The notes under the pieces: model-generated
The model's input: only the letters and a program-made list of their open reading frames with translations
What the model was told of the DNA's origin: nothing
Database searches by the model: none
Position numbers and translations under genes: made by a program
Shown here: positions 1-9,388 of the stretch, in pieces
Layout of the letters: every line of letters begins with the position of its first letter
Position numbering within the stretch: position 1 is the stretch's first letter
Assembly: GCA_030685065.1 (NCBI GenBank)
Contig: JAUXQH010000083.1
Coordinates: 1 to 41,116 of the forward strand
Reading direction: 5' to 3'
Origin: Pseudomonadota bacterium
GTDB lineage: Bacteria; Myxococcota_A; UBA796; SXON01
Length of the DNA: 41,116 bases

Positions 1-1
1 C

Positions 2-3000
2 CTGCTCGCCCCCTCCGCAGAGGGCCAGGTGCGCGCGCTCCGGGCCGCCTACGCCACGTCCGGCGTGGCGCCGAGCGACATCCAGCTCGTGGAGTGCCAC
101 GCCACCGGCACCCCCACCGGCGATCGCACCGAGATCGCCACGCTCGCCGAGGTGTTCGGCCACAACGCGCTGCCGATCGGCTCGCTCAAGTCGATGGTGG
201 GCCACCTCATCACGGCGGCGGGCGTCGCCGGGCTCCAGAAGGTGCTCGCCGGCTTTGCCCGCCAGGCGATGCCGCCGACGCTGCACGCCGACGCCCCCAT
301 CTCCGCGATGGTCGAGCGGCCCAACTTCCGGCTGCTGGCGAGCCCGGAGCCGTGGGACGCGAACGTGCGGCGCGCCGGCGTGAGCGCCTTCGGCTTTGGT
401 GGGAACAACGCCCATTTGATCGTGGAAGAGCACGCGCCCGGGGCGCCGGTGTCCGTGGCCGTGAGCGGCCTGCGCGCCGCCCCCGCACGCGCCGCCTCCT
501 TGGGGATCGCGATCGTCGGCATCGCGGTGTCCGCCGGCAGCGGAGACGATCGGGCCGCCTTTGCCCGGGATCTCTTTGCGGGCGCGGACCTCGCCTCGAA
601 GCCGCGCAGGGAACAGGTTCAGCTCGGCCTCGCCGGGCTCCGCTTTCCGCCCAAGGATCTCGGCCTCTCCCTCCCCCAGCAGACGCTCCTCCTCCGCGTG
701 GCGCTCGACGCGGTGGCCGAGGCCGCGGTGCCGCTCCCGCGCGAGGGCACCGGCATCTACGTGGGCCTGGGCGCGGACGTGGCGGTGTCCGGCTACGGCC
801 TGCGGTGGCGGATCGGCGCGCGCACCGGCGCGACCGGCGCGGCGCTCGACACCCTGAGGGACGCCGTCATCCCCGCCCTCCGCGCCGAGAACGTCGTCGG
901 CACCATGCCGAACATCCCGGCAAACCGCCTCAGCGTCCAGCTCGACGCAGGGGGCCCCGGGTTTACGCTGTCCGCGGAGGAGCTCTCCGGCGTCCACGCG
1001 CTCACCGCCGCGATGGACGCGCTCGCCAACGGCAGCGTGCAGGTAGCCCTGGTCGGCGCGGTCGACCTCGCCTGTGATCCGCGCCACGCCGCGGCGATCG
1101 AGGCGCTCGCGCCCGGCACGATCCCGGGCGACGCGGCGGTGGCCCTCGTGCTGGTCCGCCTCGACGATGCCGTGGCTGCCGGCCATCGCGTGTGGGCGGT
1201 CCTCGACAGCATCGAGACCACCGGCGCCGCCGCCGCTCCCCTCGACAAGGGCCATGGGGAGCCGATCGTAGCCCCGCCCGCCCTCGGGCGAGCCCACGCC
1301 GCCGCGGGCCTCGTGGACGTAGCCGCCGCCGTACTCGCCTGTGGCCACGGCCTCCTCCCGGTGGCCGGCGGCGCGCCAAGCCCGTGGTCCCCGGCAGACG
1401 GCGTACGCCGCGCCTCGGTCGCCGCGCGGAGCCTCGGCGGCGCCTCGTCGACCGTCCTCCTCTCGTCCATCGGCGCTCCGATCCCGCTCGACGACGCCCC
1501 CGCGCCGCTCTCCGGGCCCCTCCTCACCTTCCCCGCGCATGAGGAGCCCATCGTGCTTCCATCCGACCGTCCCTCCGGCCAGCCCTCCGGCCAGCCCCGC
1601 TCCGGCCTCCGCATGCCGGCCGCCCCGCAGCTCGCGCCGATCCTCGGGGGCTACGAGCCCGCCGCGCCGGCGCAGCCCTCCCCGGTCGTACGGCAGGCCC
1701 CGGCGCCTGTCGCGGCGACGCCCGCCGCCCCGGTCGCGACGCCCTCCGCCACGGTCGCGACGCCCGCCCCGGCCTACGCGGCCCCGGCCGGCGCCGACGC
1801 GACGCTCGCCGCCTTCGTCGCGCAGCAGGCCCGCGTCACGCAGGTGCACCGCGCCTTCCTCGAGCAGCAGTCCGCCGTCCAGGCGCGCTTTGCTGCCGCC
1901 CGCGCGTCCACGACGCGGATGATGCTCGGCGCCGCCTTCGGACAGGCGGCTCCCCCCTACGCCGAGCCGCTGCCGGTGGCGAAGGCGCCTACGACACAGG
2001 CGATCACGGCACAGGCGCCTACGACACAGGCGATCACGGCACAGGCGGCCGCACCGCAGCCGACGGCGCCCCGCGCGCCGGTCCCCGCCGCGATCCCGGC
2101 GCCGGCAGTCCCCGCGTCTCCCGTCCCCGCCCCACCACGCCCCGCCTCGTCCGCCCGGCCCGGCCCCAAGCTCTCCCGCCAGGACCTCGAGGACATGTCG
2201 CGGGGCCCGATCTCCAGGCACTTCGGCCCCCAGTTCGCCCCACAGGACGCGTACGCGCGCGTCGTCCGCATGCCCGAGCCCCCGCTGCTGCTGTGTGATC
2301 GCGTGACCGGCATCGACGGGCCCCCCGGGGCTCTCGGCAAGGGCACGATCTGGACCGAGACCGACATCACCGAGGAGAGCTGGTACCTCCACGAGCGCCA
2401 CATCCCCGCGGGCGTCATGATCGAGGCCGGCCAGGCTGACCTCTTGCTCGTGAGCTGGCAGGGCGTCGACGTGAACTACAACCGCGGCGAGCGGATGTAC
2501 CGCCTCCTCGGCTGCGATCTCCGCTACGAGGGCGGCCTCCCGCAGGTCGGGGACACCCTGAAGTACGAGATCCAGGTCGACGGGCACGCGAAGCTCGGCG
2601 ACATCCGGATGTTCTTCTTCCACTACGACTGCCGCGTGGGCGACGCCGGGGGTCAAGAGGGGGTCCGCCTCACCGTCAAGGAAGGCCAGGCCGGGTTCTT
2701 CTCCCAGGCCGACCTCGACAAGTCGGGCGGCGTCCTCTGGGATGCCGAGACCGCCGAGGTCGATCTCACCGGTCCCGTCGCGGCTCCCTTCGTCGCCTGC
2801 ACGAAGCGCTCGTTCTCGAAGGAAGACCTCCTCGCCTTCACCGAAGGCCGCGTCGCCGAGGCCTTCGGCCCCGGCTTCGAGCGCGCCCACACCCACACGT
2901 GGACGCCCAAGATCGCCGGCGGGCGGATGTTGTTCTTCGACCGTGTCACCCAATTCGACCCGGCCGGCGGCCCGTGGAAGCGCGGGTACCTCGCCGCCGA

Positions 3001-6000
3001 ATGTGACATCACCGGGAACAATTGGTTCTTCGACGGGCACTTCCACAACGACCCGTGCATGCCCGGCACCCTGATGTTCGAGGGGTGCCTCCAGGCCCTC
3101 CAGGTCTACATGACCGGCCTCGGCCACACGCTGAAGCGGGACGGTTGGCGGTTCGAGCCGAGGCAGGGCGAGACGTTCCACCTGCGCTGCCGCGGGCAGG
3201 TGATCCCCAGCTCCAAGCTCCTCACCTACGAGATCTTCGTGCAGGAGGTCGGCCTCGATCCGGTGCCCTACGTAAAGGCCCAGGTCATGTGCACGGTCGA
3301 CGGCCTGAAGTGTTTCCACGCCGACCCGCTCACGCTCGTCATGGTGCCGGATTGGCCGCTCACGCGGATGCCGCAGCTGCTCGCCGACTACCGCGAGCCG
3401 AAGCCGTGCGTGTGGGACTACGCCTCGCTCCTCGCGTGCGCGTGGGGCCAGCCCTCGCACGCGTTCGGCCCGATGTACAAGGTGTTCGACACCACGCGCG
3501 CCGTGGCCCGCCTGCCGGGGCCGCCGTACCACTTCATGTCCCGCGTCACCCGTACCGACGGCGACATCGGGAGCTGCAAGGCCGGCACCGTCATCGAGAT
3601 CGAGTACGACGTGCCGCCGCGCGACTGGTACTTCCGCGAGAACGGCACCCCGACGATGCCCTTCGCGGTGCTGCTCGAAGCGGCCCTGCAGCCCTGCGGC
3701 TGGCTCGCCAGCTACGTCGGATCGGCCACGACCAGCGAGACGGACCTGCTGTTCCGAAACCTCGACGGCACCGGCAAGCTGCTCGCCGAGATCCTCCCGA
3801 CCAGCGGCACGCTCACGACGAAGGTGAAGATCAACTCCGTCAACCGCTCGGCCGGCATGATCATCGAGGGCTTCGACGTCACGATGCTCATGACCGACGC
3901 ATCGGGCAAGCAGACGCCGCTCTACGAGATGAAGACCGTCTTCGGCTTCTTCCCGCCCGCCGCCTTCGAGAACCAGGTGGGCGTCGGGTCCGAAGAGGCC
4001 GACCGCGCCTGGCTCGCCTCCCCGAACGATTTTCAGGTCGACCTCGCGACGCACCCCGCGCGCTACTTCGACGGCAAGCTCCGCATGCCGGGCGACATGT
4101 TGTGCATGATCGACCGGGTCACCGGCGCGTGGCCCCAGGGCGGCAAGGCGGGCCTCGGAAAGTGGCGCGCCGACAAGGACGTCGATCCGAAGGAGTGGTT
4201 CTTCAAGGCACACTTCTACATGGATCCGGTCCAGCCGGGCAGCCTCGGCATCGAGGCGATGATCCAGCTCCTCCAGTTCGTGATGATCCACGAGGGCTAC
4301 GGCGCCCGGTTCACGGAGCCGCGCTTCGAGCCCATCGCGATCGGCAGCGAGCTGAAGTGGAAGTACCGCGGGCAGGTCGTCCCCAGGAACAAGCTCATCC
4401 AGACCGAGGTCGAGATCACGAAGGTCGACGGCGACACCGTGACGTGCGACGCCCACCTCTGGGTCGACGGCAAGCGGATCTACTCGGCGTGGGGCCTCGG
4501 CATGCGAGTGGTGGAGGGCGCGGGCGGTCCGACCTTCCCTTTTGACGGGCCCGGCGGCGCGACTCCCACCCGGGGTGCGTCGTCGGGTGCTGGTTCTCCT
4601 GGGGCGGGGGGGGGCCCCCGCAACGCCCCCCCCGGGACGACGATGACCGTCCCGGTCCCCGTCGACCACTGCCCGACCTACGTGCTCCCGGCCCTCCCGG
4701 CGATGACGATGGTCATGCTCGCGTTGCAGGCCACGGGCGCGCCCGCGCTCAAGGACGCGTCGGTCACGCGGTGGCTGTCCTTCCCGGAGGGCCCCCGCGA
4801 CGTCACGGCCACCGTCGTCGGCGACAAGGTGGTGCTCGGCGCGCCCGAGCCCTTCTTCGTCGCGACCGCGTGCGCCCCCCAGCCGCCCGTCGAGCTCCCC
4901 CCCCTCCTCGACGCGGTGCCGGGGCCCCTGGGCGCCGATCTCTACGCGAGCGGCGAGCTGTTCCACGGGCCGAGCTTCCACGTGGTCGAGCGCGTCATCG
5001 CCCGCGGGAGCAACGGCGCCACGCTGCTCCTACGGGCGGCGGCTCCGGACGTGCTGCTCGACGGGATCACGCACGGCGTGCCCCACGACCGCCTGGAGAC
5101 GTGGTGCCCCGAGATCGCGCCCGGCCAGGTCGGGTACCCCTCTCGCATCGAGTCCCTCTCGCTCTACGGGGCGCCCCCGGCCGGACCCGTGCGCTGCGAG
5201 GTCCGGTTCCTCGGCCTCGTGAGCGGGCGCCCGCGCATCGGGGCCCACCTCTACACAGCGACCGACACCCTCCTCGCCTCCCTCGTCCTCCAGGAGGTGC
5301 TCCTCCCGAAGGGCCGCATCGGGGAGGCCTCCCCCGCCGCGCGCCGGGACTTCCTCCAAGGGAAGCCGGGCACCGGGGTGGCGCTCTCCCGGATCGACGG
5401 TGACACCGCGCACCTCACCCCGCTCGAAGTGAAGGGCTCCGACTGGCTCCCCGGCACCATCGCGCGCGTGTTCGGGAGCAGCGACGCCACGGAGATCGCC
5501 GCCAAGGAGCTCGCCGCGGCGCGGCTGGGCGTGCATCCGCGCGACATCACGCTCGCCGGAGGCCTCGCCTTCGCGGCGGTTCGCCCCCTCGCGACGGTGT
5601 CCTGGGCCCCGACCCCCGGCGGGGCGCGTGTCGATGGAGGCCTGTTTCCCGACATGTCCCGCGTCACCGGCTGGTGGCGCGCGCATCTCGGCCGCGGCGC
5701 CTGGCCCGGCGAGGACATCGTCGGGGCGCTCGCGCGCCGCTACCTCGCGGACCTGGTCGTGCACGATCCGGTCGCGATGGAGTCCGTGCGTGGCCGCCCG
5801 TGCCTGTTCCTGGGCAACCATGAGAACTACCTCGAGAGCGTCCTCTTCACGTGCGTCGCGCCCGCCTTGTTCGGGACGCCCACCCGCGCCCTGGCCAAGG
5901 TCGAGCACCGCGACCGGTGGCTCGGCGCCCTCGAGCGGCTGCTCACCACGTATCCGGGCCAGGAGCAGGACCCCTTCATCGTCTGGTTCGACCAGAAGGA

Positions 6001-6487
6001 TCCGGCATCCCTGCCCGCGCTCGCACGCGGCGCGACCGACCGGAGTCTGCTCGTGCACGTAGAGGGCACCCGCCAGATCACCCCGGGCCAGCCGGTCGAC
6101 AAGATCAGCTCCTTGTGGGTCGACATCGCGCTCGAGCGCGGGCTCCCCATCGTGCCGGTCGCCTTCCGGGGTGGCCTCGATGGCGTGAGTCGGCACGACG
6201 TGCCCGCGGCCGCCCAGGTTCACCACATCGGCGCGCCCATCCTCCCCGAGACGCTCGCCGCCATCCCCTACGCGGATCGGCGCCGCGTCATCGCCGATGC
6301 GATCAACGCGCTCGGGGTGCCGGCCACGATCGCGCCGCTCACGATGCCGCTCGGGCCGGGCGCTGGCATTCGGGCCGCCCTCGAGGGGCTCGGCGCGGGC
6401 GTCATCCGCGATCTGCTCGATGGGAGGCCGCTCCCCGGGGGGGCCGAGGGCGCGTGGTTGGGGGAGCTGCGGGGCTTGATTGCGTAG
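2..6487 (+). CDS. pfa3: PUFA synthase subunit, Pfa3/PfaC type (5' end outside window)
   Basis: This multidomain subunit of an iterative polyunsaturated fatty acid synthase does chain elongation, dehydration/isomerisation and probably acyl transfer to a glycerolipid. The reading frame is open at the window edge. Residues counted from position 2 show the C-terminal half of a ketosynthase (1-145; VECHATGTPTGD with His33, and GHLITAAG with His68). Next is a chain-length factor (about 165-505) whose active-site Cys region reads FTLSAEELSG. A Pro/Ala linker (505-735) contains no visible acyltransferase. Four FabA-like hotdogs follow; the 2nd and 4th carry GHFHNDPCMPG (His1013) and HFYMDPVQPG (His1404), the 1st and 3rd are degenerate. 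A PKS-type DH' domain (1548-1780; candidate dyad His1556, Asp1687) and a PlsC-like acyltransferase (1870-2110; NHENYLE, EGTR) complete it. The terminal acyltransferase is known from terrestrial myxobacterial Pfa3 proteins. The upstream pfa genes would lie outside the window. Confidence 0.92.
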   Translation: MLAPSAEGQVRALRAAYATSGVAPSDIQLVECHATGTPTGDRTEIATLAEVFGHNALPIGSLKSMVGHLITAAGVAGLQKVLAGFARQAMPPTLHADAPISAMVERPNFRLLASPEPWDANVRRAGVSAFGFGGNNAHLIVEEHAPGAPVSVAVSGLRAAPARAASLGIAIVGIAVSAGSGDDRAAFARDLFAGADLASKPRREQVQLGLAGLRFPPKDLGLSLPQQTLLLRVALDAVAEAAVPLPREGTGIYVGLGADVAVSGYGLRWRIGARTGATGAALDTLRDAVIPALRAENVVGTMPNIPANRLSVQLDAGGPGFTLSAEELSGVHALTAAMDALANGSVQVALVGAVDLACDPRHAAAIEALAPGTIPGDAAVALVLVRLDDAVAAGHRVWAVLDSIETTGAAAAPLDKGHGEPIVAPPALGRAHAAAGLVDVAAAVLACGHGLLPVAGGAPSPWSPADGVRRASVAARSLGGASSTVLLSSIGAPIPLDDAPAPLSGPLLTFPAHEEPIVLPSDRPSGQPSGQPRSGLRMPAAPQLAPILGGYEPAAPAQPSPVVRQAPAPVAATPAAPVATPSATVATPAPAYAAPAGADATLAAFVAQQARVTQVHRAFLEQQSAVQARFAAARASTTRMMLGAAFGQAAPPYAEPLPVAKAPTTQAITAQAPTTQAITAQAAAPQPTAPRAPVPAAIPAPAVPASPVPAPPRPASSARPGPKLSRQDLEDMSRGPISRHFGPQFAPQDAYARVVRMPEPPLLLCDRVTGIDGPPGALGKGTIWTETDITEESWYLHERHIPAGVMIEAGQADLLLVSWQGVDVNYNRGERMYRLLGCDLRYEGGLPQVGDTLKYEIQVDGHAKLGDIRMFFFHYDCRVGDAGGQEGVRLTVKEGQAGFFSQADLDKSGGVLWDAETAEVDLTGPVAAPFVACTKRSFSKEDLLAFTEGRVAEAFGPGFERAHTHTWTPKIAGGRMLFFDRVTQFDPAGGPWKRGYLAAECDITGNNWFFDGHFHNDPCMPGTLMFEGCLQALQVYMTGLGHTLKRDGWRFEPRQGETFHLRCRGQVIPSSKLLTYEIFVQEVGLDPVPYVKAQVMCTVDGLKCFHADPLTLVMVPDWPLTRMPQLLADYREPKPCVWDYASLLACAWGQPSHAFGPMYKVFDTTRAVARLPGPPYHFMSRVTRTDGDIGSCKAGTVIEIEYDVPPRDWYFRENGTPTMPFAVLLEAALQPCGWLASYVGSATTSETDLLFRNLDGTGKLLAEILPTSGTLTTKVKINSVNRSAGMIIEGFDVTMLMTDASGKQTPLYEMKTVFGFFPPAAFENQVGVGSEEADRAWLASPNDFQVDLATHPARYFDGKLRMPGDMLCMIDRVTGAWPQGGKAGLGKWRADKDVDPKEWFFKAHFYMDPVQPGSLGIEAMIQLLQFVMIHEGYGARFTEPRFEPIAIGSELKWKYRGQVVPRNKLIQTEVEITKVDGDTVTCDAHLWVDGKRIYSAWGLGMRVVEGAGGPTFPFDGPGGATPTRGASSGAGSPGAGGGPRNAPPGTTMTVPVPVDHCPTYVLPALPAMTMVMLALQATGAPALKDASVTRWLSFPEGPRDVTATVVGDKVVLGAPEPFFVATACAPQPPVELPPLLDAVPGPLGADLYASGELFHGPSFHVVERVIARGSNGATLLLRAAAPDVLLDGITHGVPHDRLETWCPEIAPGQVGYPSRIESLSLYGAPPAGPVRCEVRFLGLVSGRPRIGAHLYTATDTLLASLVLQEVLLPKGRIGEASPAARRDFLQGKPGTGVALSRIDGDTAHLTPLEVKGSDWLPGTIARVFGSSDATEIAAKELAAARLGVHPRDITLAGGLAFAAVRPLATVSWAPTPGGARVDGGLFPDMSRVTGWWRAHLGRGAWPGEDIVGALARRYLADLVVHDPVAMESVRGRPCLFLGNHENYLESVLFTCVAPALFGTPTRALAKVEHRDRWLGALERLLTTYPGQEQDPFIVWFDQKDPASLPALARGATDRSLLVHVEGTRQITPGQPVDKISSLWVDIALERGLPIVPVAFRGGLDGVSRHDVPAAAQVHHIGAPILPETLAAIPYADRRRVIADAINALGVPATIAPLTMPLGPGAGIRAALEGLGAGVIRDLLDGRPLPGGAEGAWLGELRGLIA
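1985..2044 (+). repeat. Perfect 30-bp tandem duplication in the Pfa3 linker
   Basis: Two identical 30-bp units, 1985-2014 and 2015-2044, encode the 10-residue block APTTQAITAQ twice in the Pro/Ala-rich linker between the chain-length factor and the first dehydratase. The repeat is in frame, so gain or loss of a copy would only change linker length. Confidence 0.95.
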
Positions 6488-6491
6488 GCTC

Positions 6492-6535
6492 TGACGCGTC
6501 AAGGGTTGACGTTACGGGCCGGTGACGACTACGGT
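6492..6535 (+). promoter_or_regulatory. Promoter of the repeat lipoprotein, with TGACG repeats
   Basis: A -35 box TTGACG (6506-6511) lies 18 bp from a -10 box TACGGT (6530-6535). Transcription would start near 6542, followed by AAGGAG (6547-6552), 6 nt before the ATG at 6559. A perfect palindrome TGACGCGTCA (6492-6501) sits just upstream. The pentamer TGACG occurs at 6492, 6507 and 6523, about one and a half helical turns apart, which could be an activator or repressor site. The boxes are read directly; regulation is inference. Confidence 0.6.
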
Positions 6536-6558
6536 GGGGCCCCTACAAGGAGACCCCC

Positions 6559-9300
6559 ATGGTCCTGCGCTCACTTTCCCTGCTCTGCGGACTCGCGATG
6601 TTCGGAGCCCTCACCGGCTGCACCTCCGTCGTGGACGACGGGAAGGACACAGCCGAACCCGACGTCGACAGCGAGATCTGCGATAACGACGCCGACGACG
6701 ACGGCGACGGCGACACCGATTGCGACGACTCGGACTGCGCGGAGAGCGCCGACTGTGACACCACGCCCACGTCGGAGACCAACTGCGAGGACGGTGAGGA
6801 CGAAGACGAGGACGGCGCCACCGACTGCGACGACACGGACTGCGCCGACGCGACGGCCTGCGAAGAGCTTCCCTCCACCGAGACCCTCTGCGCCGACGGC
6901 CTGGACGACGACGGCGACGGCGACATCGACTGCGTCGACACCGACTGCGTAGCAGACCCCGCCTGCGTGGGCCCGGCGAGCGAGACGCGCTGCGCGGACG
7001 GCCTGGACGACGACGGCGACGGCGCCATCGACTGTGACGACTCCGAGTGCGCGGCGGACGCGGCCTGCGTCGCCCCCGCCACCGAGCTGCTCTGCGCGGA
7101 CGGATTGGACGACGATGCCGACGGCGCCATCGACTGCCTCGACACCGACTGCGTCGCCGACGCCGCCTGCGTGGCCCCCGCCACCGAGACGCTCTGCGCG
7201 GACGGATTGGACGACGACGGTGACAGCGCGATCGACTGCCTCGACACCGACTGCGTGGGCGACGCCGCCTGCCTCGGGCCGGCGGTCGAGATGTTCTGCG
7301 CCGACGGCCTGGACAACGACAGCGACGGCACCATCGACTGCGCCGACGCCGACTGCGCCGCGGACGCGGACTGCGTCGTCTCCCCCGAGCCCGAGGCGCT
7401 CTGCGCCGACGGCCTGGACGACGACCTCGACGGCGCCACCGACTGCGCCGACAGCGACTGCGCCGCGGACACCGCCTGCGCGGCTCCGGTGTGCGGCGGC
7501 GACGGCGACCTCGGCTCCGAGCTCGGCTACGCGATCGCGACCGGCAGCACGACGGCCGGCGGAGACGACTTCACCGGCTCGTGCAGCGACGCCGACTTCC
7601 CCGCGGAGGACCGCTCCTTCACCTGGACCGCTCCCTCCGACGGCACCTTCACGGTGAGCGCGGCCGGCTCCGATTACGACACGCTGGTCCAGGTCTACAC
7701 CGAGGGCTGCGCCAGCGAGCTGGCGTGCGACGACGACGGCGGCGGCTACCCGATCTCCGAGGCGAGCTTCACCGCGCTCGCGGGCGATCAGGTCGTGATC
7801 GTCATGGACGGCTTCAGCAGCGGCGGCGCCTACGTGCTCTCGCTCTACGGCAGCGCCGAGGCCGACTGCGACGACGGCGCGGACGACGACGGCGACACCG
7901 CGACCGACTGCGACGACTCGGATTGTGTCGAAGATGCGGCGTGCAACTGCGCCGATGGGAGCCTGGGGTCCGACCTCGGCGCCGGGCTCGTCACGGGTGA
8001 CACGACGGGCGCCGGGTCCGAGTACGAGTCGACCTGCAGCGATGGCAGCTACTCCCCCGAGGACGAGTCCTGGTCCTGGACCGCGCCGGCGGACGGCACC
8101 TACACGGTGACGACGAACGGCTCGTCCTTCGACACCGTGCTGTCGATCTGGAGCTCGGACTGCTCGGCCGAGGCCACCTGCGACGACGACGACGGCGACA
8201 GCACGCAGTCCCTGGAGACCTTCTCCGCGGTCGCGGGCGAGCGGATGGTGTTCGTGGTCGACGGCTACGCCAGCACCGGCGCCTACACCCTCGCGGTCTA
8301 CTCCAGCGCAGAGCTCGACTGTGTGGACGGCCTCGACGAAGACGGCGACTCCTACGCGGACTGCGACGACTCCGACTGCGCCGCGGACGACAGGTGCTTC
8401 GAGCTGGTGTGTGACGACGGAGGAGACAGCGACGCGGACGGCCTCTTCGACTGCGACGACTCCGACTGCGCGGACCTCCTGCTGTGCACCAATCCCTGCG
8501 CGGACGACGACCTCGGCAGCGCGCTCGGGGCGGCGGTGGCCACCGGCGACACCACCGGCGCGGGAGACGACTACTACTCGGAGTGCGCGTTCGCCGAGAG
8601 CGATGACGTGGCGTGGCTGTGGACCGCCCCGTCCGAGGGACTCTACACCTTCGACACGCTGGGCTCGACCTTCGACACGGTCCTCTCGGTGGAGCAGGGC
8701 GACTGCTCCGACACGTTGATCGAGTGCGACGACGACACCCACGGCTTGCTCTCCGAGCTGACCGTCTACGTGCTCGAGGGCGAAGAGCTGGTGATCCAGG
8801 TCGACGGCTACACCGCGGGCGCGTACACGCTCAACATCTGGGCGGGCGCGGAGGAGGCCTGCGACGACGGCGCCGACGACGAAGGCGACGGCAACATCGA
8901 CTGCCTCGACAGCGACTGCGCGGTAGACGCGGTGTGTGACACGGAGCTGGCCGACTACGACCTCGGGTCGACCACCGGCTACGCGATCGCCACCGGCTCG
9001 ACGTCGGGCGGCGGCGACGATCTGACTCCGTCCTGCGGCGTCAGCTATGCGGAGGACATCGCCTACGCGTGGGTGGCCCCCTACGCGGGGACGTGGACCT
9101 TCGACCTCTCCGCGTCCAGCATGAGCGACTCCGTCCTCGGCCTCTACGCGGCCGACGGCAGCTCGCTCGGCTGCGACGACGACAGCGGTACGGGGTACCT
9201 GTCGCTCGAGACGGTCTCTCTCGACGCCGGCCAGCTCGTCATCATCGGGATCGACGGGTACGCCGACGAGACCGGCGACTACTCGCTGGCGATCTACTAG
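6559..9300 (+). CDS. Surface lipoprotein with 12 Asp/Cys repeats and four PPC-like domains
   Basis: A 913-residue secreted lipoprotein. The N-terminus is a lipoprotein signal peptide ending in lipobox LTGC, and AAGGAG stands 6 nt before the ATG. Eight 34-35-residue repeats of the form C-x-DG-x-DDD-x-DG-x2-DC-x-D-x-DC-x5-C follow. Four roughly 110-residue domains then alternate with four more such repeats. These domains begin DLGS-x-LG-x-A-x-ATG and contain W-x-WTAP, FDTVL, CDDD and VDGY, which resembles the bacterial pre-peptidase C-terminal (PPC) beta-sandwich domain. The Asp runs look like calcium-binding loops, and the paired Cys probably form disulfides, so an extracellular stalk or adhesive role is plausible. 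No catalytic domain is visible. The gene is monocistronic, with its own promoter and a hairpin terminator. Confidence 0.85.
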   Translation: MVLRSLSLLCGLAMFGALTGCTSVVDDGKDTAEPDVDSEICDNDADDDGDGDTDCDDSDCAESADCDTTPTSETNCEDGEDEDEDGATDCDDTDCADATACEELPSTETLCADGLDDDGDGDIDCVDTDCVADPACVGPASETRCADGLDDDGDGAIDCDDSECAADAACVAPATELLCADGLDDDADGAIDCLDTDCVADAACVAPATETLCADGLDDDGDSAIDCLDTDCVGDAACLGPAVEMFCADGLDNDSDGTIDCADADCAADADCVVSPEPEALCADGLDDDLDGATDCADSDCAADTACAAPVCGGDGDLGSELGYAIATGSTTAGGDDFTGSCSDADFPAEDRSFTWTAPSDGTFTVSAAGSDYDTLVQVYTEGCASELACDDDGGGYPISEASFTALAGDQVVIVMDGFSSGGAYVLSLYGSAEADCDDGADDDGDTATDCDDSDCVEDAACNCADGSLGSDLGAGLVTGDTTGAGSEYESTCSDGSYSPEDESWSWTAPADGTYTVTTNGSSFDTVLSIWSSDCSAEATCDDDDGDSTQSLETFSAVAGERMVFVVDGYASTGAYTLAVYSSAELDCVDGLDEDGDSYADCDDSDCAADDRCFELVCDDGGDSDADGLFDCDDSDCADLLLCTNPCADDDLGSALGAAVATGDTTGAGDDYYSECAFAESDDVAWLWTAPSEGLYTFDTLGSTFDTVLSVEQGDCSDTLIECDDDTHGLLSELTVYVLEGEELVIQVDGYTAGAYTLNIWAGAEEACDDGADDEGDGNIDCLDSDCAVDAVCDTELADYDLGSTTGYAIATGSTSGGGDDLTPSCGVSYAEDIAYAWVAPYAGTWTFDLSASSMSDSVLGLYAADGSSLGCDDDSGTGYLSLETVSLDAGQLVIIGIDGYADETGDYSLAIY

Positions 9301-9333
9301 GGACCGCGGCTCCGAGGACGAGCGGCCTGACAC

Positions 9334-9372
9334 GGCAGCCTCCGCCCCGTCGCTGACGGGCAGGAGGCTGCC
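9334..9372. terminator. Bidirectional hairpin terminator between convergent genes
   Basis: GGCAGCCTCC (9334-9343) pairs perfectly with GGAGGCTGCC (9363-9372). Inside it CCCGTC (9346-9351) pairs with GACGGG (9355-9360) around a GCT triloop. This makes a 16-bp stem interrupted only by a 2x2 mismatch. It lies in the 88-bp gap between the stop codons of the lipoprotein (+) and galE (-), the right place to end both transcripts. There is no T-run, so it is not a textbook intrinsic terminator. Confidence 0.75.
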
Positions 9373-9388
9373 GAGCGCCGCCGGTGCC

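Noticed and set aside
6660..7490. Regularly spaced ~102-105 bp repeats that might be mistaken for a CRISPR or satellite array
   Set aside because: The units are degenerate, in frame and encode a conserved Asp/Cys protein module; there are no identical repeats with unique spacers.
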